From Cognatundibacterium griseum (lineage in GTDB: Bacteria > Pseudomonadota > Gammaproteobacteria > Burkholderiales > Burkholderiaceae_D), in assembly GCF_014284195.1 (NCBI RefSeq), contig NZ_JACOGC010000003.1, positions 248,001 to 312,000 on the forward strand: 64,000 bases of DNA. The letters are read 5' to 3'. The position numbers were made by a program, and so were the translations under genes. Positions 30,023 to 38,922 of this stretch are shown piece by piece. A model generated the notes under the pieces. The model saw only the letters and a list, made by a program, of their open reading frames with translations. It had not been told where the DNA came from and did not search any database. Positions within the stretch are counted from its first letter, which is position 1; each line of letters starts with the position of its first letter.

Positions 30023-30052
30023 TACCTGATCAACCATCATAGGAAACCCGCT

Positions 30053-30265
30053 ATGAAATCCCTGTTCCGCTACAGCCTGTGTCTGGGCATCACTGCAGCC
30101 GTATTCCTGTCCGGCTATCTGGCCGGGCAATCTGCCGTTGTCTCTGCATCTGCCTGCCAGCTGCCGGCTGCCGCCCGCTTTGCCAATGACACGGCAGACA
30201 GTCCCGCCAACGCAGATACCAGCTTTGTTCCGGAGAACCACCCGCATTCCCCCCTGCTGCTGTAA
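30053..30265 (+). CDS. small exported or membrane-anchored protein, 70 aa
   Basis: The protein starts MKSLFRYS, followed by a hydrophobic stretch (about 8-32, LCLGITAAVFLSGYLAGQSAVV) that reads as a signal peptide or a single membrane anchor. A hydrophilic, Asn/Asp/Pro-rich tail of about 35 residues with one cysteine follows. I recognise no family. AGGA stands ten bases before the ATG, which supports translation. It lies between the XRE-type gene (divergent) and ubiA, behind a leader with a CCUCCUC-loop hairpin. Confidence 0.6.
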   Translation: MKSLFRYSLCLGITAAVFLSGYLAGQSAVVSASACQLPAAARFANDTADSPANADTSFVPENHPHSPLLL

Positions 30266-30337
30266 GACCGATACCGGCGTCCGTGAGCGGGAGATTCGCC
30301 TTTATAATGCGGATCGTCACGACTTTTTCACGCTCTC

Positions 30338-31204
30338 ATGAACGCCACCCTGAACCGCCTGCACTGGTATCTGAAACTGGTCCGTCTGGATAAACCCATC
30401 GGTATCGTCTTGCTGTTATGGCCGACCTTATCGGCACTGTGGATTGCCAGCCATGGCGTTCCTGACTGGAAACTGGTACTGATTTTTTGCCTCGGCACCA
30501 CGCTGATGCGCTCTGCCGGTTGTGCCGTGAATGATTATGCCGACCGGGAATTTGACCGTCACGTGAAACGCACGGCAGAACGTCCACTGACCAGCGGCAA
30601 AATTTCCGGCAAAGAAGCGCTGCTGATTGCATTGCTACTGTCGGTGATTTCTTTTCTCTTGATCTGGCCGCTGAATATCCTGACCAAACAGCTATCAGTG
30701 CTGGCCGTCATGATTGCTGCCAGTTATCCGTATTTCAAACGTTTCTTTCCGATTCCGCAGGCTTATCTCGGGATCGCCTATGGTTTCGGCATTCCGATGG
30801 CTTTTGCCGCCGTACAAGACCATGTGCCGCTGATTGCATGGGGTCTGCTGCTGGCCAATATCTTCTGGACGGTCGCTTACGATACCGAATATGCGATGGT
30901 TGACCGCGACGATGACCTGAAGATCGGTATCAAGACGTCTGCCATTACTTTTGGCCGCTTCGACGTTGCCGCCATCATGATCTGTTATGCCACCAGCTTT
31001 GCACTGATCACGCTGATCGGCTGGCAACAAGGATTGCGCTTCTGGTTCCTCGCGGGCATGGGCATTGCAGTACTGTGCGCGCTGTATCACTATCGCCTGA
31101 TCCGGGAACGGGACCGCATGCGCTGTTTCGCTGCCTTCCGTCACAATAACTGGCTAGGAGCCGCAATCTTTGCTGGTGTTGCGCTGGACTATGTATTACA
31201 TTGA
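30338..31204 (+). CDS. ubiA: 4-hydroxybenzoate polyprenyltransferase
   Basis: This 288-aa integral membrane enzyme attaches the polyprenyl tail to 4-hydroxybenzoate in ubiquinone synthesis. The two Asp-rich motifs are visible as [15 protein letters not shown] near residue 67 and [17 protein letters not shown] near 185. The start [19 protein letters not shown] is typical. A TATAAT at 30302-30307 could serve as its -10. Confidence 0.96.
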   Translation: MNATLNRLHWYLKLVRLDKPIGIVLLLWPTLSALWIASHGVPDWKLVLIFCLGTTLMRSAGCAVNDYADREFDRHVKRTAERPLTSGKISGKEALLIALLLSVISFLLIWPLNILTKQLSVLAVMIAASYPYFKRFFPIPQAYLGIAYGFGIPMAFAAVQDHVPLIAWGLLLANIFWTVAYDTEYAMVDRDDDLKIGIKTSAITFGRFDVAAIMICYATSFALITLIGWQQGLRFWFLAGMGIAVLCALYHYRLIRERDRMRCFAAFRHNNWLGAAIFAGVALDYVLH

Positions 31205-31323
31205 CTCTGACTCGTATAACAATATCAACACGGCGTTTATTTGATCTGCAACAAGAGGCCTTGTTTTGGCTTACCTAGACTACAGATAAGAATTCTCCAA
31301 TTACTTTTCATAAAGGATCTGCC

Positions 31324-31635
31324 ATGAGTTCCGTAGAACAGCATAAAGATCAGTTGATGCACGATTTGAATCAGGTTATCCGTGATGCCGAAGAGTTGCT
31401 GAAAAATACTGAGCAGCAGTCGGGCGAAGGCTTCAAATCCGCCAAGGCACGCTTTGAGCACACATTGAAAAATGCGAAAGCAGAAGTAGAACGCATCGAA
31501 GACCTGGTTGTGACCAGAACCAAGGAAGCCGCCAAAGCGACGGATGTCTATGTTAAAGAAAATCCCTGGCAATCCGCCGGTATCGCTGCCGGTGTTGGCC
31601 TGCTGCTCGGTTTGCTGATCGGCCGCAGCAAATAA
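31324..31635 (+). CDS. DUF883 / YqjD-ElaB family membrane-anchored protein
   Basis: The 103-aa protein has a long amphipathic helical body (about 5-75, with ELLKNTEQQSGEGFKSAKARF) and a C-terminal glycine-rich membrane anchor ending PWQSAGIAAGVGLLLGLLIG then RSK. E. coli YqjD and ElaB of this family sit in the inner membrane and bind ribosomes in stationary phase. It is followed immediately by yqjE-like and yqjK-like genes, the same trio as in E. coli. Confidence 0.9.
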   Translation: MSSVEQHKDQLMHDLNQVIRDAEELLKNTEQQSGEGFKSAKARFEHTLKNAKAEVERIEDLVVTRTKEAAKATDVYVKENPWQSAGIAAGVGLLLGLLIGRSK

Positions 31636-31638
31636 TTC

Positions 31639-32058
31639 ATGGCCATACTGGACTCGGTAAGGCATCTCGGCGCGACAGTTGCGGGTATTCTGCATACCCG
31701 TCTGGAGCTGGCTGCAGTGGAAATTGAGGAAGAACTGCACCGGTTTTCGTCATTACTGCTCTGGTCGCTGACCGCGCTGTTTTGCGCCTGCTGCGCCGTT
31801 GTGTTGCTGGTGGTGTTCCTGATCGCCGTTTTCTGGGACAGCTATCGTTTAACGCTGATCTCGGTTCTGATCGCCGCATTTGGCCTCAGTGCAGCCGGTA
31901 TCGCCTGGTGGGTGCGCAAGCAGTTCAGCCTGAAACCTGGTTTGCTGTCACACAGCCTGCAGGAGCTGGAAAAAGACAGCCTGACGCTGCGCAGGCAGGA
32001 CAGCACAGTCACGCCACCCATCACACCATCCGGCACGGAAACATCGTCAGGACAATGA
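31639..32058 (+). CDS. YqjE-type phage holin family membrane protein (DUF1469)
   Basis: The 139-aa protein has an N-terminal amphipathic helix (VAGILHTRLELAAVEIEEEL), two central membrane helices (about 40-62 and 68-92) and a polar C-terminal tail. This is the layout of YqjE/holin superfamily III proteins. It starts three bases after the YqjD-like stop and overlaps the region of the next start, so the three genes form one operon. Function is unknown. Confidence 0.85.
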   Translation: MAILDSVRHLGATVAGILHTRLELAAVEIEEELHRFSSLLLWSLTALFCACCAVVLLVVFLIAVFWDSYRLTLISVLIAAFGLSAAGIAWWVRKQFSLKPGLLSHSLQELEKDSLTLRRQDSTVTPPITPSGTETSSGQ

Positions 32059-32060
32059 AC

Positions 32061-32378
32061 ATGGCTTCTGATTACGCAGACCGGCTGGCCTTGCGCCGCG
32101 AAACACTGTTACTGAAAATTCAGGCACAACGCCAGTTGCTGTCCTTGCAGACTCAGGATGTCGGGGAACAAATTGCATTTGCTGAATGGAGTTTTCAGGC
32201 CGGGCAGCAATTAATCCGGCTGGTCAGACACAAACCTCTTGCCGGCATTGCGGTCGTGGCCGGTATCGTAGCCGTTAAGCCGGCGCGCTTACTGAACTGG
32301 CTCGGTACGTCTTTCCGTATCTGGAAAATCTGGCGGCAGATGGCGCCTTTGCTGAAGCAGGATCAGCCGCGCTCTTAA
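32061..32378 (+). CDS. YqjK-like protein
   Basis: The 105-aa protein has a basic N-terminal helix (LALRRETLLLKIQAQRQLL) and one hydrophobic segment (about 62-80, PLAGIAVVAGIVAVKPARLL). It occupies the yqjK place after yqjD and yqjE. I choose ATG 32061 because CAGGA (32048-32052) is spaced correctly for it; an ATG at 32055 overlaps the yqjE stop but is too close to that site. Confidence 0.72.
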   Translation: MASDYADRLALRRETLLLKIQAQRQLLSLQTQDVGEQIAFAEWSFQAGQQLIRLVRHKPLAGIAVVAGIVAVKPARLLNWLGTSFRIWKIWRQMAPLLKQDQPRS

Positions 32379-32445
32379 ACAAGCGCTGTCGACTGGCGTG
32401 CGAATAATGTGCGCCAGATTCGGTCGTCGTGAAATTTCAGACAGC

Positions 32446-34254
32446 TTAACGCATGTGATGCGGTTGCTGCCCCAAAGCCAGTTGTCCGCCCGTTTTTTTG
32501 GCAGCAAACAACCATAAACGCTCACGCTGATCTCCCGGACGCGCACCTTCCCAGACCAGATGCCACTGATGGCTGTTCAGATGTTCCGGTAACTGACTCT
32601 GAAAACCATTCACCAGCAACAGATCGCATTGCACATCAGGCTGATTCTCCTGACGATAGGTAGTGATGCCGGCAAAATAGCGCAACATGGCACGTTCTGA
32701 TTCACCCAGATCCTTACTCGCCATGCAGTCAAAATTATGCGGCAACGCTGTTTCCATCGAATAGAAAACGCTGCGGTAGCTTTTTGCATAATCCACCCAT
32801 GGCAACAACAGGTTGCTCATCAGCATCCAGCTCAGGCTGACGCCCGACACCCAGCTCACCAGACCGCGGCCATGCACATGTTTAAGCCTGCCGAGATAGA
32901 TCACCGCGATGGCGGTGATTCCGGAAGCAAACAGCACTTCCACCCATCTGAAATCCGGTGTGAATGTGTCCGGCAAGTATTTGAGGATAAACATCCAGCG
33001 TGGCGGCCCGCCCTCCCAGATCATGGCTGCCCAGAGCGTCCAGATGAACAGGGCTATCACACCAAAAATCAGGCGGGAAGTCCAGTCGAAAACACGGTCC
33101 ACCCTGAACGATAAATGACGGGCCGCAGGCGCAGCCAGAATGGCAAGCGGTAATAACAGCGGCAATGCGTAATTATCCCTGGCGGAAGCGGCGCGCCATA
33201 ACACCAGCAACATAATCGAAAACACCAGCACACAAACCTGCAGCGCAGCAGAACTCCGCCACTTGGCACGCTCTCGCCAGAGCGTCAGCGCGGCCAGCGG
33301 CAAGGCCGGGAAAGTAAACCACGGCAAAGTCGTGATCCAGAATCCGTCTGTGTGCGGTGCACCCAGCTGCGCCACTGAAAAGCCGAAAAATCTGCCGATG
33401 TTATTCAGCCAGAACCAGTCCATGAACAAAGCCGGGGAACGCCCCAGCAAAGCCAGCGGCCAGATCAGCAGCCACGGCAAAGAAAAACCCAGGGCAACCA
33501 GCAAGACATGCAGATACGCTTTCCTGCGCCACGATTGAAACAGCAGCGGCAACAAAACTGCCGTCAGGCCAAACACACCCAGCGCCAATACCCCTTTTGC
33601 CATAAAACCGATACCAACACCTGTGCCCAGCAGCATGCCCGATCGCAGCGGATTATTTTTTACCTCTGCAAATCCGGCGGTAGCAACCGCAAAACCGGTC
33701 AGCAAAGGAACATCCGTCAACATCATATGAGAATGTAAAAGCAGTCCCAGACAGGCCAGCAAAGACATTATCGCGAAACGTCCGTAGCCCTTCCCCCACC
33801 AAGTACGGGCAGCCCAACCGGTAGCAATACAGGTAATGACCATAAAAACGCCGGTTGCCAGCCGCGCACCGTCATGTAACGCCAACCAAGGAGAAAGCGT
33901 ATTTGCAAGAACGGTAGCCAGCCAGTAATACAAAGGCGGTTTTTCCATAAATGGCTCGCCTGCCATCATTGGCACAATCCAGTCACCACTTTCCAGCATG
34001 TGATGGATAATCCCAAATATATAAGTTTCATCCTGCTTCCAGGGATCGTGTCCGATCAAACCAGGAAACAGGTAAATGGAAATCAAGATCAACAATGCGA
34101 ACAATGCCGCATTGACACGTTGCGAAACCCATTCAATCAAGCAGGCAACAACAGATGCGTTACCTGTTTCACACAAGGCAACAGAAGCGGCGCCATCGCC
34201 GATAAGGCGAGGGCGAACAGAAAAGAAGGTACGCAACCAGTCAAGGAAAATCAT
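32446..34254 (-). CDS. ArnT-like lipid-linked glycosyltransferase (GT-C fold)
   Basis: This 602-aa polytopic protein has about a dozen membrane helices and a C-terminal soluble part. The first periplasmic loop carries the GT-C acidic motif in HDPWKQDETY, followed by FMEKPPLYYW, both characteristic of ArnT/PMT_2 enzymes that move sugar from undecaprenyl phosphate. Lipid A or a surface glycan is a likely acceptor; Ara4N genes are not present nearby, so calling it ArnT would go too far. The first 45 residues before the opening helix are atypical and have no good ribosome binding site, so the real start may be later. Confidence 0.8.
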   Translation of the reverse strand: MIFLDWLRTFFSVRPRLIGDGAASVALCETGNASVVACLIEWVSQRVNAALFALLILISIYLFPGLIGHDPWKQDETYIFGIIHHMLESGDWIVPMMAGEPFMEKPPLYYWLATVLANTLSPWLALHDGARLATGVFMVITCIATGWAARTWWGKGYGRFAIMSLLACLGLLLHSHMMLTDVPLLTGFAVATAGFAEVKNNPLRSGMLLGTGVGIGFMAKGVLALGVFGLTAVLLPLLFQSWRRKAYLHVLLVALGFSLPWLLIWPLALLGRSPALFMDWFWLNNIGRFFGFSVAQLGAPHTDGFWITTLPWFTFPALPLAALTLWRERAKWRSSAALQVCVLVFSIMLLVLWRAASARDNYALPLLLPLAILAAPAARHLSFRVDRVFDWTSRLIFGVIALFIWTLWAAMIWEGGPPRWMFILKYLPDTFTPDFRWVEVLFASGITAIAVIYLGRLKHVHGRGLVSWVSGVSLSWMLMSNLLLPWVDYAKSYRSVFYSMETALPHNFDCMASKDLGESERAMLRYFAGITTYRQENQPDVQCDLLLVNGFQSQLPEHLNSHQWHLVWEGARPGDQRERLWLFAAKKTGGQLALGQQPHHMR

Positions 34255-34594
34255 GTAAGCACATCAAGGGAAATACATTAAAGAGATGTGCAATGATTCA
34301 TCGAACTATCAGGAGACGCGAAAATTTTCGCGATAAACGATACAAAGCACATAAATCCGGCCTGCTGAAATTAGCAGAACAACAAAAAAATTAACTCCGG
34401 AAGGTAACATATTGTATCTCAAATGCGAGTCTTTTTTTCTAAAATTTCTACTCCAAAAGCCAGATGACACGCAATTTTGCATTTGCGAAAAAACATTTTC
34501 AGAATAAATCCTCATGAAAATGCATGACGTCCTGATTTTTCATCTTCTAAATTGCAATTGAGCAATTTTTAATCAATGTCATGCGCTTTTATGA
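34255..34594. other. 340-bp AT-rich intergenic region with a 16-bp perfect palindrome
   Basis: The region is far more AT-rich than its surroundings. At 34317-34332 stands CGCGAAAATTTTCGCG, a perfect 16-bp palindrome, about 65 bp upstream of the ArnT-like gene start. Runs of A and T are frequent. A short open frame on the minus strand (34309-34515) has no start signal or family features, and I do not call it. The region is the presumed promoter of the ArnT-like gene and the 3' end of proC. Confidence 0.55.
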
Positions 34595-35422
34595 CTATGC
34601 TTGCTGACCAAACTCATCACCCAGTTCTGCTGCTCTGACAGCAGCGGCCTTGACGGCCGTTACGATGGACTGGCCGACCCCGGCGGCTTCCAGGCTGGAC
34701 AAGGCGGCATACGTGGTTCCACCTTTTGAGGTCACCCGCTCACGCAGAATGCTGACTGGTTCACTGGAATGCATCGCCAGTTGAGCCGCTCCCTCAAAGG
34801 TGGCGATAGCAAACTGGTTGCCCTGTTCGGCGCTCAATCCCAGTTCCTGCGCTGCCTGTTGCAGGGCTTCGATAAAATAAAACACATAGGCGGGACCGCT
34901 GCCGGAGATAGCAGTGACGGCATCGATCTGCTGTTCCTGCGCCATCCAGGATGTCAACCCGACAGAACGCAGGATATCGTCAGCGATCTGCTGTTCGTGT
35001 GCGCTGACTCCGGGTAAGGCAAACATCCCGGTGATGCCTTTACCAACCAAGGCTGGCGTATTCGGCATCGCCCGCACAATTTTGCCGTAAGCATTCAGCC
35101 AGCGAGAAATATCGCTGGCACGGATACCGGCAGCAATCGTAATCAGCAGCTGTTGCCGCACATACGGTGCCAGTTCCCCGACCACATCTCTTAACTGTTG
35201 CGGCTTAACGGCAAGAATAATCACATCAGCATCCTGCAGGCGCGCATCCATCGCCAAAGCGGTGGTCACGCCAAATTCTGTTTCCAGGCGATTCAACGAA
35301 GTCTGGTTAACATCCACGACATGAATACAGGCAGGCAGTGTGAAATCAGGCAATAAGCCGCCAATCAATGCGCCCGCCATATTGCCGCCGCCGATAAAGG
35401 CAATTTTTAATTTATTTTGCAT
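34595..35422 (-). CDS. proC: pyrroline-5-carboxylate reductase
   Basis: The 275-aa enzyme makes the last step of proline synthesis with NADPH. The Rossmann motif GGGNMAGALIGGLL opens the protein, and the family signature SGSGPAYVFYFIEAL with the later RERVTSKGGTTYAAL is present. The start at 35422 (MQNKLKIAF) overlaps the 3' end of yggS by 11 bp, which implies coupling. proA, one step earlier in the pathway, lies at 57 kb. Confidence 0.96.
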   Translation of the reverse strand: MQNKLKIAFIGGGNMAGALIGGLLPDFTLPACIHVVDVNQTSLNRLETEFGVTTALAMDARLQDADVIILAVKPQQLRDVVGELAPYVRQQLLITIAAGIRASDISRWLNAYGKIVRAMPNTPALVGKGITGMFALPGVSAHEQQIADDILRSVGLTSWMAQEQQIDAVTAISGSGPAYVFYFIEALQQAAQELGLSAEQGNQFAIATFEGAAQLAMHSSEPVSILRERVTSKGGTTYAALSSLEAAGVGQSIVTAVKAAAVRAAELGDEFGQQA

Positions 35423-36116
35423 AATTCCTGCTCCCAAAAATTCCTGTTCCGATTCTGACCATCGTACTGCCTTCCGCGATCGCGGCATGCATGTCACTGC
35501 TCATTCCCATTGATAATGTATCAAGAGGAATGCCTCGCGCAATCAACTGATCCTGCAAGGCACGCAGCCGCTGAAAAGCTGCACGCTGCACGACAAAATC
35601 CGTGGCCGGCGCAGGCACGGCCATCAGACCGCGCAACCGGATTTTCGGCAGTCCGCTGATCCGCCCGGCCAGCGCCAGCACTTCGTCTGGCGAGACCCCG
35701 CTTTTGCTGTCTTCACCACTGATATTCACCTGCAGACAGATATTCATATCCGGATAATCCGGAGGGCGCTGCTCAGACAAGCGATACGCAATCTTCTCCC
35801 GGTCGACGGAATGCACCCAGTCAAAATGCTCCGCAATCGGTTTCGTTTTGTTACTTTGTATCGGTCCGATGAAATGCCACTCCAGCGCAAATTCAGGCAC
35901 ACTTTGTTTGAGGAACGCAATCTTGTCGAGTGCCTCCTGCAGGTAATTTTCGCCAAAAGCACGCTGCCCGCAGCGCGCCGCCTCGATAATGGCATCGGTT
36001 CCAAAAGTCTTGGAAACCGCCAGTAAACGTACGCTGGAAGCAGGTCGCCCATATTGCAGCTCGGTGCGCCTGATATCAGACAATACGGCTTGCAAGTTGT
36101 CAGAAATTAAGGACAT
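35412..36116 (-). CDS. YggS/PLPBP family pyridoxal phosphate homeostasis protein
   Basis: This 234-aa single-domain PLP-binding TIM barrel has the lysine of the internal aldimine in LLAVSKTFG near residue 35, and WHFIGPIQSNK and LSMGMSSDMHAAI as family motifs. YggS proteins buffer PLP and influence amino acid pools. The yggS-proC pair divergent from pilT is a common proteobacterial arrangement, and it is intact here. Confidence 0.94.
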   Translation of the reverse strand: MSLISDNLQAVLSDIRRTELQYGRPASSVRLLAVSKTFGTDAIIEAARCGQRAFGENYLQEALDKIAFLKQSVPEFALEWHFIGPIQSNKTKPIAEHFDWVHSVDREKIAYRLSEQRPPDYPDMNICLQVNISGEDSKSGVSPDEVLALAGRISGLPKIRLRGLMAVPAPATDFVVQRAAFQRLRALQDQLIARGIPLDTLSMGMSSDMHAAIAEGSTMVRIGTGIFGSRNYAK

Positions 36117-36225
36117 AATCGAACAGTTTTGTATGAAACTTCACTCAATCCGGGCTGCACCAATCCGCAGCCCCCTTGTGTCATGCCGGCCATCCAAGGA
36201 TGGCGCACTAATAGCGGAATTATAA

Positions 36226-37269
36226 ATGGACATCTCTGAGCTACTTGCGTTCTCGGTCAAGAATAACGCTTCCGACTTACATCTTTCTTCCGGCCTGCCA
36301 CCCATGATACGTGTACATGGCGATGTGCGGCGCATCAATCTGCCGCCGCTGGAACACAAAGACGTGCATGAACTGATTTACGACATCATGAACGATTCCC
36401 AGCGCAAGATTTACGAAGAAACGCTGGAATGTGATTTTTCCTTTTCGATTCCCGGTCTGGCCCGTTTCCGTGTCAACGCCTTCAATCAGGAACGGGGACC
36501 AGCGGCAGTTATGCGTACCATTCCCTCCAAAATCCTGACGCTGGAACAGCTAAACGCACCGAAGATTTTTGCCGATCTCGCGTTAAAACCGCGTGGTCTG
36601 GTACTGGTGACTGGCCCGACGGGCTCCGGTAAATCCACGACTCTGGCCGGAATGGTGAATCATCTCAATGAAAACGAATACGGCCACATCCTGACCGTTG
36701 AAGACCCGATTGAATTCGTCCATGAATCCAAAAAATGTCTGATCAATCAGCGCGAAGTCGGGCCGCATACCATGTCCTTCAACAACGCGCTGCGTTCTGC
36801 GCTGCGTGAAGATCCGGATGCGATTCTGGTTGGTGAATTGCGTGATCTGGAAACCATCCGTCTGGCGCTGACCGCTGCAGAAACCGGCCATCTGGTGTTC
36901 GGCACCCTGCATACCTCGTCAGCGGCAAAAACCATTGACCGTATTGTCGACGTGTTCCCGGCGGAAGAAAAGGAAATGGTGCGCTCCATGCTGTCGGAAT
37001 CCTTACAGGCGGTGATTTCACAAACCCTGCTGAAAACCAAGGACGGCTCCGGACGGGTCGCAGCACATGAAATCATGATTGGCTCGCCCGCGATCAGAAA
37101 CCTGATTCGTGAAGCCAAAGTCGCCCAGATGTACTCAGCCATCCAGACTGGCAACAATCTCGGCATGCAGACGCTGGATCAGAATCTGACCGATCTGGTC
37201 AGGCGCAATGTCATTTCGGTGGGAACAGCACGGGCTGCCGCCAAAATTCCTGAAAACTTCCCAGGCTAA
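36226..37269 (+). CDS. pilT: type IV pilus retraction ATPase PilT
   Basis: This 347-aa hexameric ATPase depolymerises pili for twitching. Walker A is GPTGSGKST near residue 130, followed by the Asp box (VEDPIEF), Walker B and His box (GTLHTSSAAKT), and the PilT-specific SPAIRNLIRE (AIRNLIRE) motif near residue 290. It is divergent from yggS and followed by pilU after 25 bp. Confidence 0.97.
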   Translation: MDISELLAFSVKNNASDLHLSSGLPPMIRVHGDVRRINLPPLEHKDVHELIYDIMNDSQRKIYEETLECDFSFSIPGLARFRVNAFNQERGPAAVMRTIPSKILTLEQLNAPKIFADLALKPRGLVLVTGPTGSGKSTTLAGMVNHLNENEYGHILTVEDPIEFVHESKKCLINQREVGPHTMSFNNALRSALREDPDAILVGELRDLETIRLALTAAETGHLVFGTLHTSSAAKTIDRIVDVFPAEEKEMVRSMLSESLQAVISQTLLKTKDGSGRVAAHEIMIGSPAIRNLIREAKVAQMYSAIQTGNNLGMQTLDQNLTDLVRRNVISVGTARAAAKIPENFPG

Positions 37270-37294
37270 CCTGAAACGATAGGAGCATCCCGAC

Positions 37295-38431
37295 ATGGAA
37301 CGCGATCAGGCCACAAAATTCATGCATGACCTGCTGAGACTGATGCTCAGCAAAAACGGATCCGATTTATTCATCACCGCAGACTTTCCTCCTGCTTTCA
37401 AAATTGACGGCAGAGTGACTCCGGTTTCCAACCAGCCGCTGACACCAGCGCATACTGTCGATCTTGCGCGCGCCATCATGAACGATAAACAGGCCGCCGA
37501 ATTTGAATCATCCAAGGAATGTAATTTCGCGATCAATCCGGCAGGCATGGGGCGTTTCCGCGTTTCCGCCTTTATGCAGCAGGGCCGCGTCGGGATGGTG
37601 CTGCGGACGATCACAACCGCCATTCCCAAATTTGACGAACTTGGCCTTCCGGAAAATCTGAAAGAAATTGCCATGACCAAACGGGGGCTGGTCATCATGG
37701 TGGGGGCCACCGGTTCCGGTAAGTCCACCACGCTTGCGGCAATGGTCGGATACCGCAACCAGCACAGTTACGGTCACATCATCACCATTGAAGACCCGAT
37801 CGAATACGTGCATCCTCACGCAAACTGCATCGTCACTCAGCGTGAAGTGGGTATTGACACAGAAGACTGGGGCGCCGCACTGAAGAACTCGTTACGGCAG
37901 GCGCCGGACGTCATCCAGATCGGCGAAATCCGGGACAGGGAAACGATGGATTTTGCGGTCGCCTTTGCAGAAACCGGACATCTCTGCCTCGCCACCCTGC
38001 ACGCCAACAGCGCCAACCAGGCACTTGACCGTATCATCAACTTCTTCCCGGAAGAACGCCGCGCCCAGCTCCTGATGGATCTGTCGCTGAATCTGAAGTC
38101 CGTGATTTCCCAGCGCCTGATTCCCCTCAAAGGCCGCAAGGGGCGGGTTGCCGCTGTCGAAATCATGCTGAACTCGCCTTTGGTTTCTGATCTGATTTTT
38201 AAGGGACAGGTGCATGAAATCAAAGAAATCATGAAAAAATCCCGCGAACTCGGGATGCAGACTTTTGATCAGGCTTTGTTTGACTTACATGAGGCCGACC
38301 AGATTTCATACGAAGACGCATTACGCAATGCCGATTCCGTCAATGAATTACGTCTGGCGATCATGCTCAAGGGAAAAGAAGCCAAAGAACGTGACCTGAG
38401 TGCAGGCACACACCACCTGGGGATCGTATGA
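37295..38431 (+). CDS. pilU: PilT paralogue PilU
   Basis: This 378-aa accessory retraction ATPase depends on PilT. Walker A is GATGSGKST, the Asp box is IEDPIEY and the His box is ATLHANSANQA. The C-terminus is longer than in PilT and lacks the AIRNLIRE motif, as usual for PilU. AGGAGC precedes the ATG. Its stop overlaps the start of a glutathione peroxidase gene (ATGA). Confidence 0.96.
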   Translation: MERDQATKFMHDLLRLMLSKNGSDLFITADFPPAFKIDGRVTPVSNQPLTPAHTVDLARAIMNDKQAAEFESSKECNFAINPAGMGRFRVSAFMQQGRVGMVLRTITTAIPKFDELGLPENLKEIAMTKRGLVIMVGATGSGKSTTLAAMVGYRNQHSYGHIITIEDPIEYVHPHANCIVTQREVGIDTEDWGAALKNSLRQAPDVIQIGEIRDRETMDFAVAFAETGHLCLATLHANSANQALDRIINFFPEERRAQLLMDLSLNLKSVISQRLIPLKGRKGRVAAVEIMLNSPLVSDLIFKGQVHEIKEIMKKSRELGMQTFDQALFDLHEADQISYEDALRNADSVNELRLAIMLKGKEAKERDLSAGTHHLGIV

Positions 38432-38916
38432 TGAGCGCACTGGATTACACGGCAACCAACCTGCAGGGAAAAGAAACCGATCTGCGCCAGTATCTGGGGC
38501 AGGTTGTGCTGATCGTGAACACGGCCAGCCAGTGCGGTTTTACCCCGCAATACAAAGGGCTGGAGGAGGTGTACCAGCAGTTCAGGGATCAGGGTGTCGT
38601 CGTGCTGGGTTTTCCTTGCAATCAGTTCGGTCATCAGGAGCCCGGCGATGCGGATCAGATCGGCCACTTCTGCGAAAAAAATTACGGCGTCACTTTCCCC
38701 TTGTTTGAGAAAGTCGACGTCAACGGGAAAAATGCCCACCCCTTATTCCAGCATTTAAAATCGGCGGCGCCAGGCGTTCTGGGAACGCAGGCAATCAAAT
38801 GGAATTTCACCAAATTCCTGATCGGGAAAAATGGCCAGGTCTTTAAACGTTATGCCCCGCAAACCACTCCGGCAGAAATCACGGATGATATCCGCGCGTT
38901 GCTGGCAATGACCTGA
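38428..38916 (+). CDS. glutathione peroxidase family protein
   Basis: This 162-aa thioredoxin-fold peroxidase has the catalytic cysteine in NTASQCGFT near residue 36, the FPCNQFG motif with the catalytic Gln and a second (resolving) cysteine near 70, and WNFTKFL near 130. It is a Cys-GPx of the BtuE/BsaA kind, which usually takes electrons from thioredoxin. The start overlaps pilU by four bases, an unexpected coupling with a pilus motor gene. Confidence 0.93.
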   Translation: MMSALDYTATNLQGKETDLRQYLGQVVLIVNTASQCGFTPQYKGLEEVYQQFRDQGVVVLGFPCNQFGHQEPGDADQIGHFCEKNYGVTFPLFEKVDVNGKNAHPLFQHLKSAAPGVLGTQAIKWNFTKFLIGKNGQVFKRYAPQTTPAEITDDIRALLAMT

Positions 38917-38922
38917 AGTCAG

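Noticed and set aside
34309-34515. A 68-codon frame in the AT-rich gap before the ArnT-like gene
   Set aside because: There is no ribosome binding site and no recognisable fold or signal, and AT-rich codon use suggests chance.
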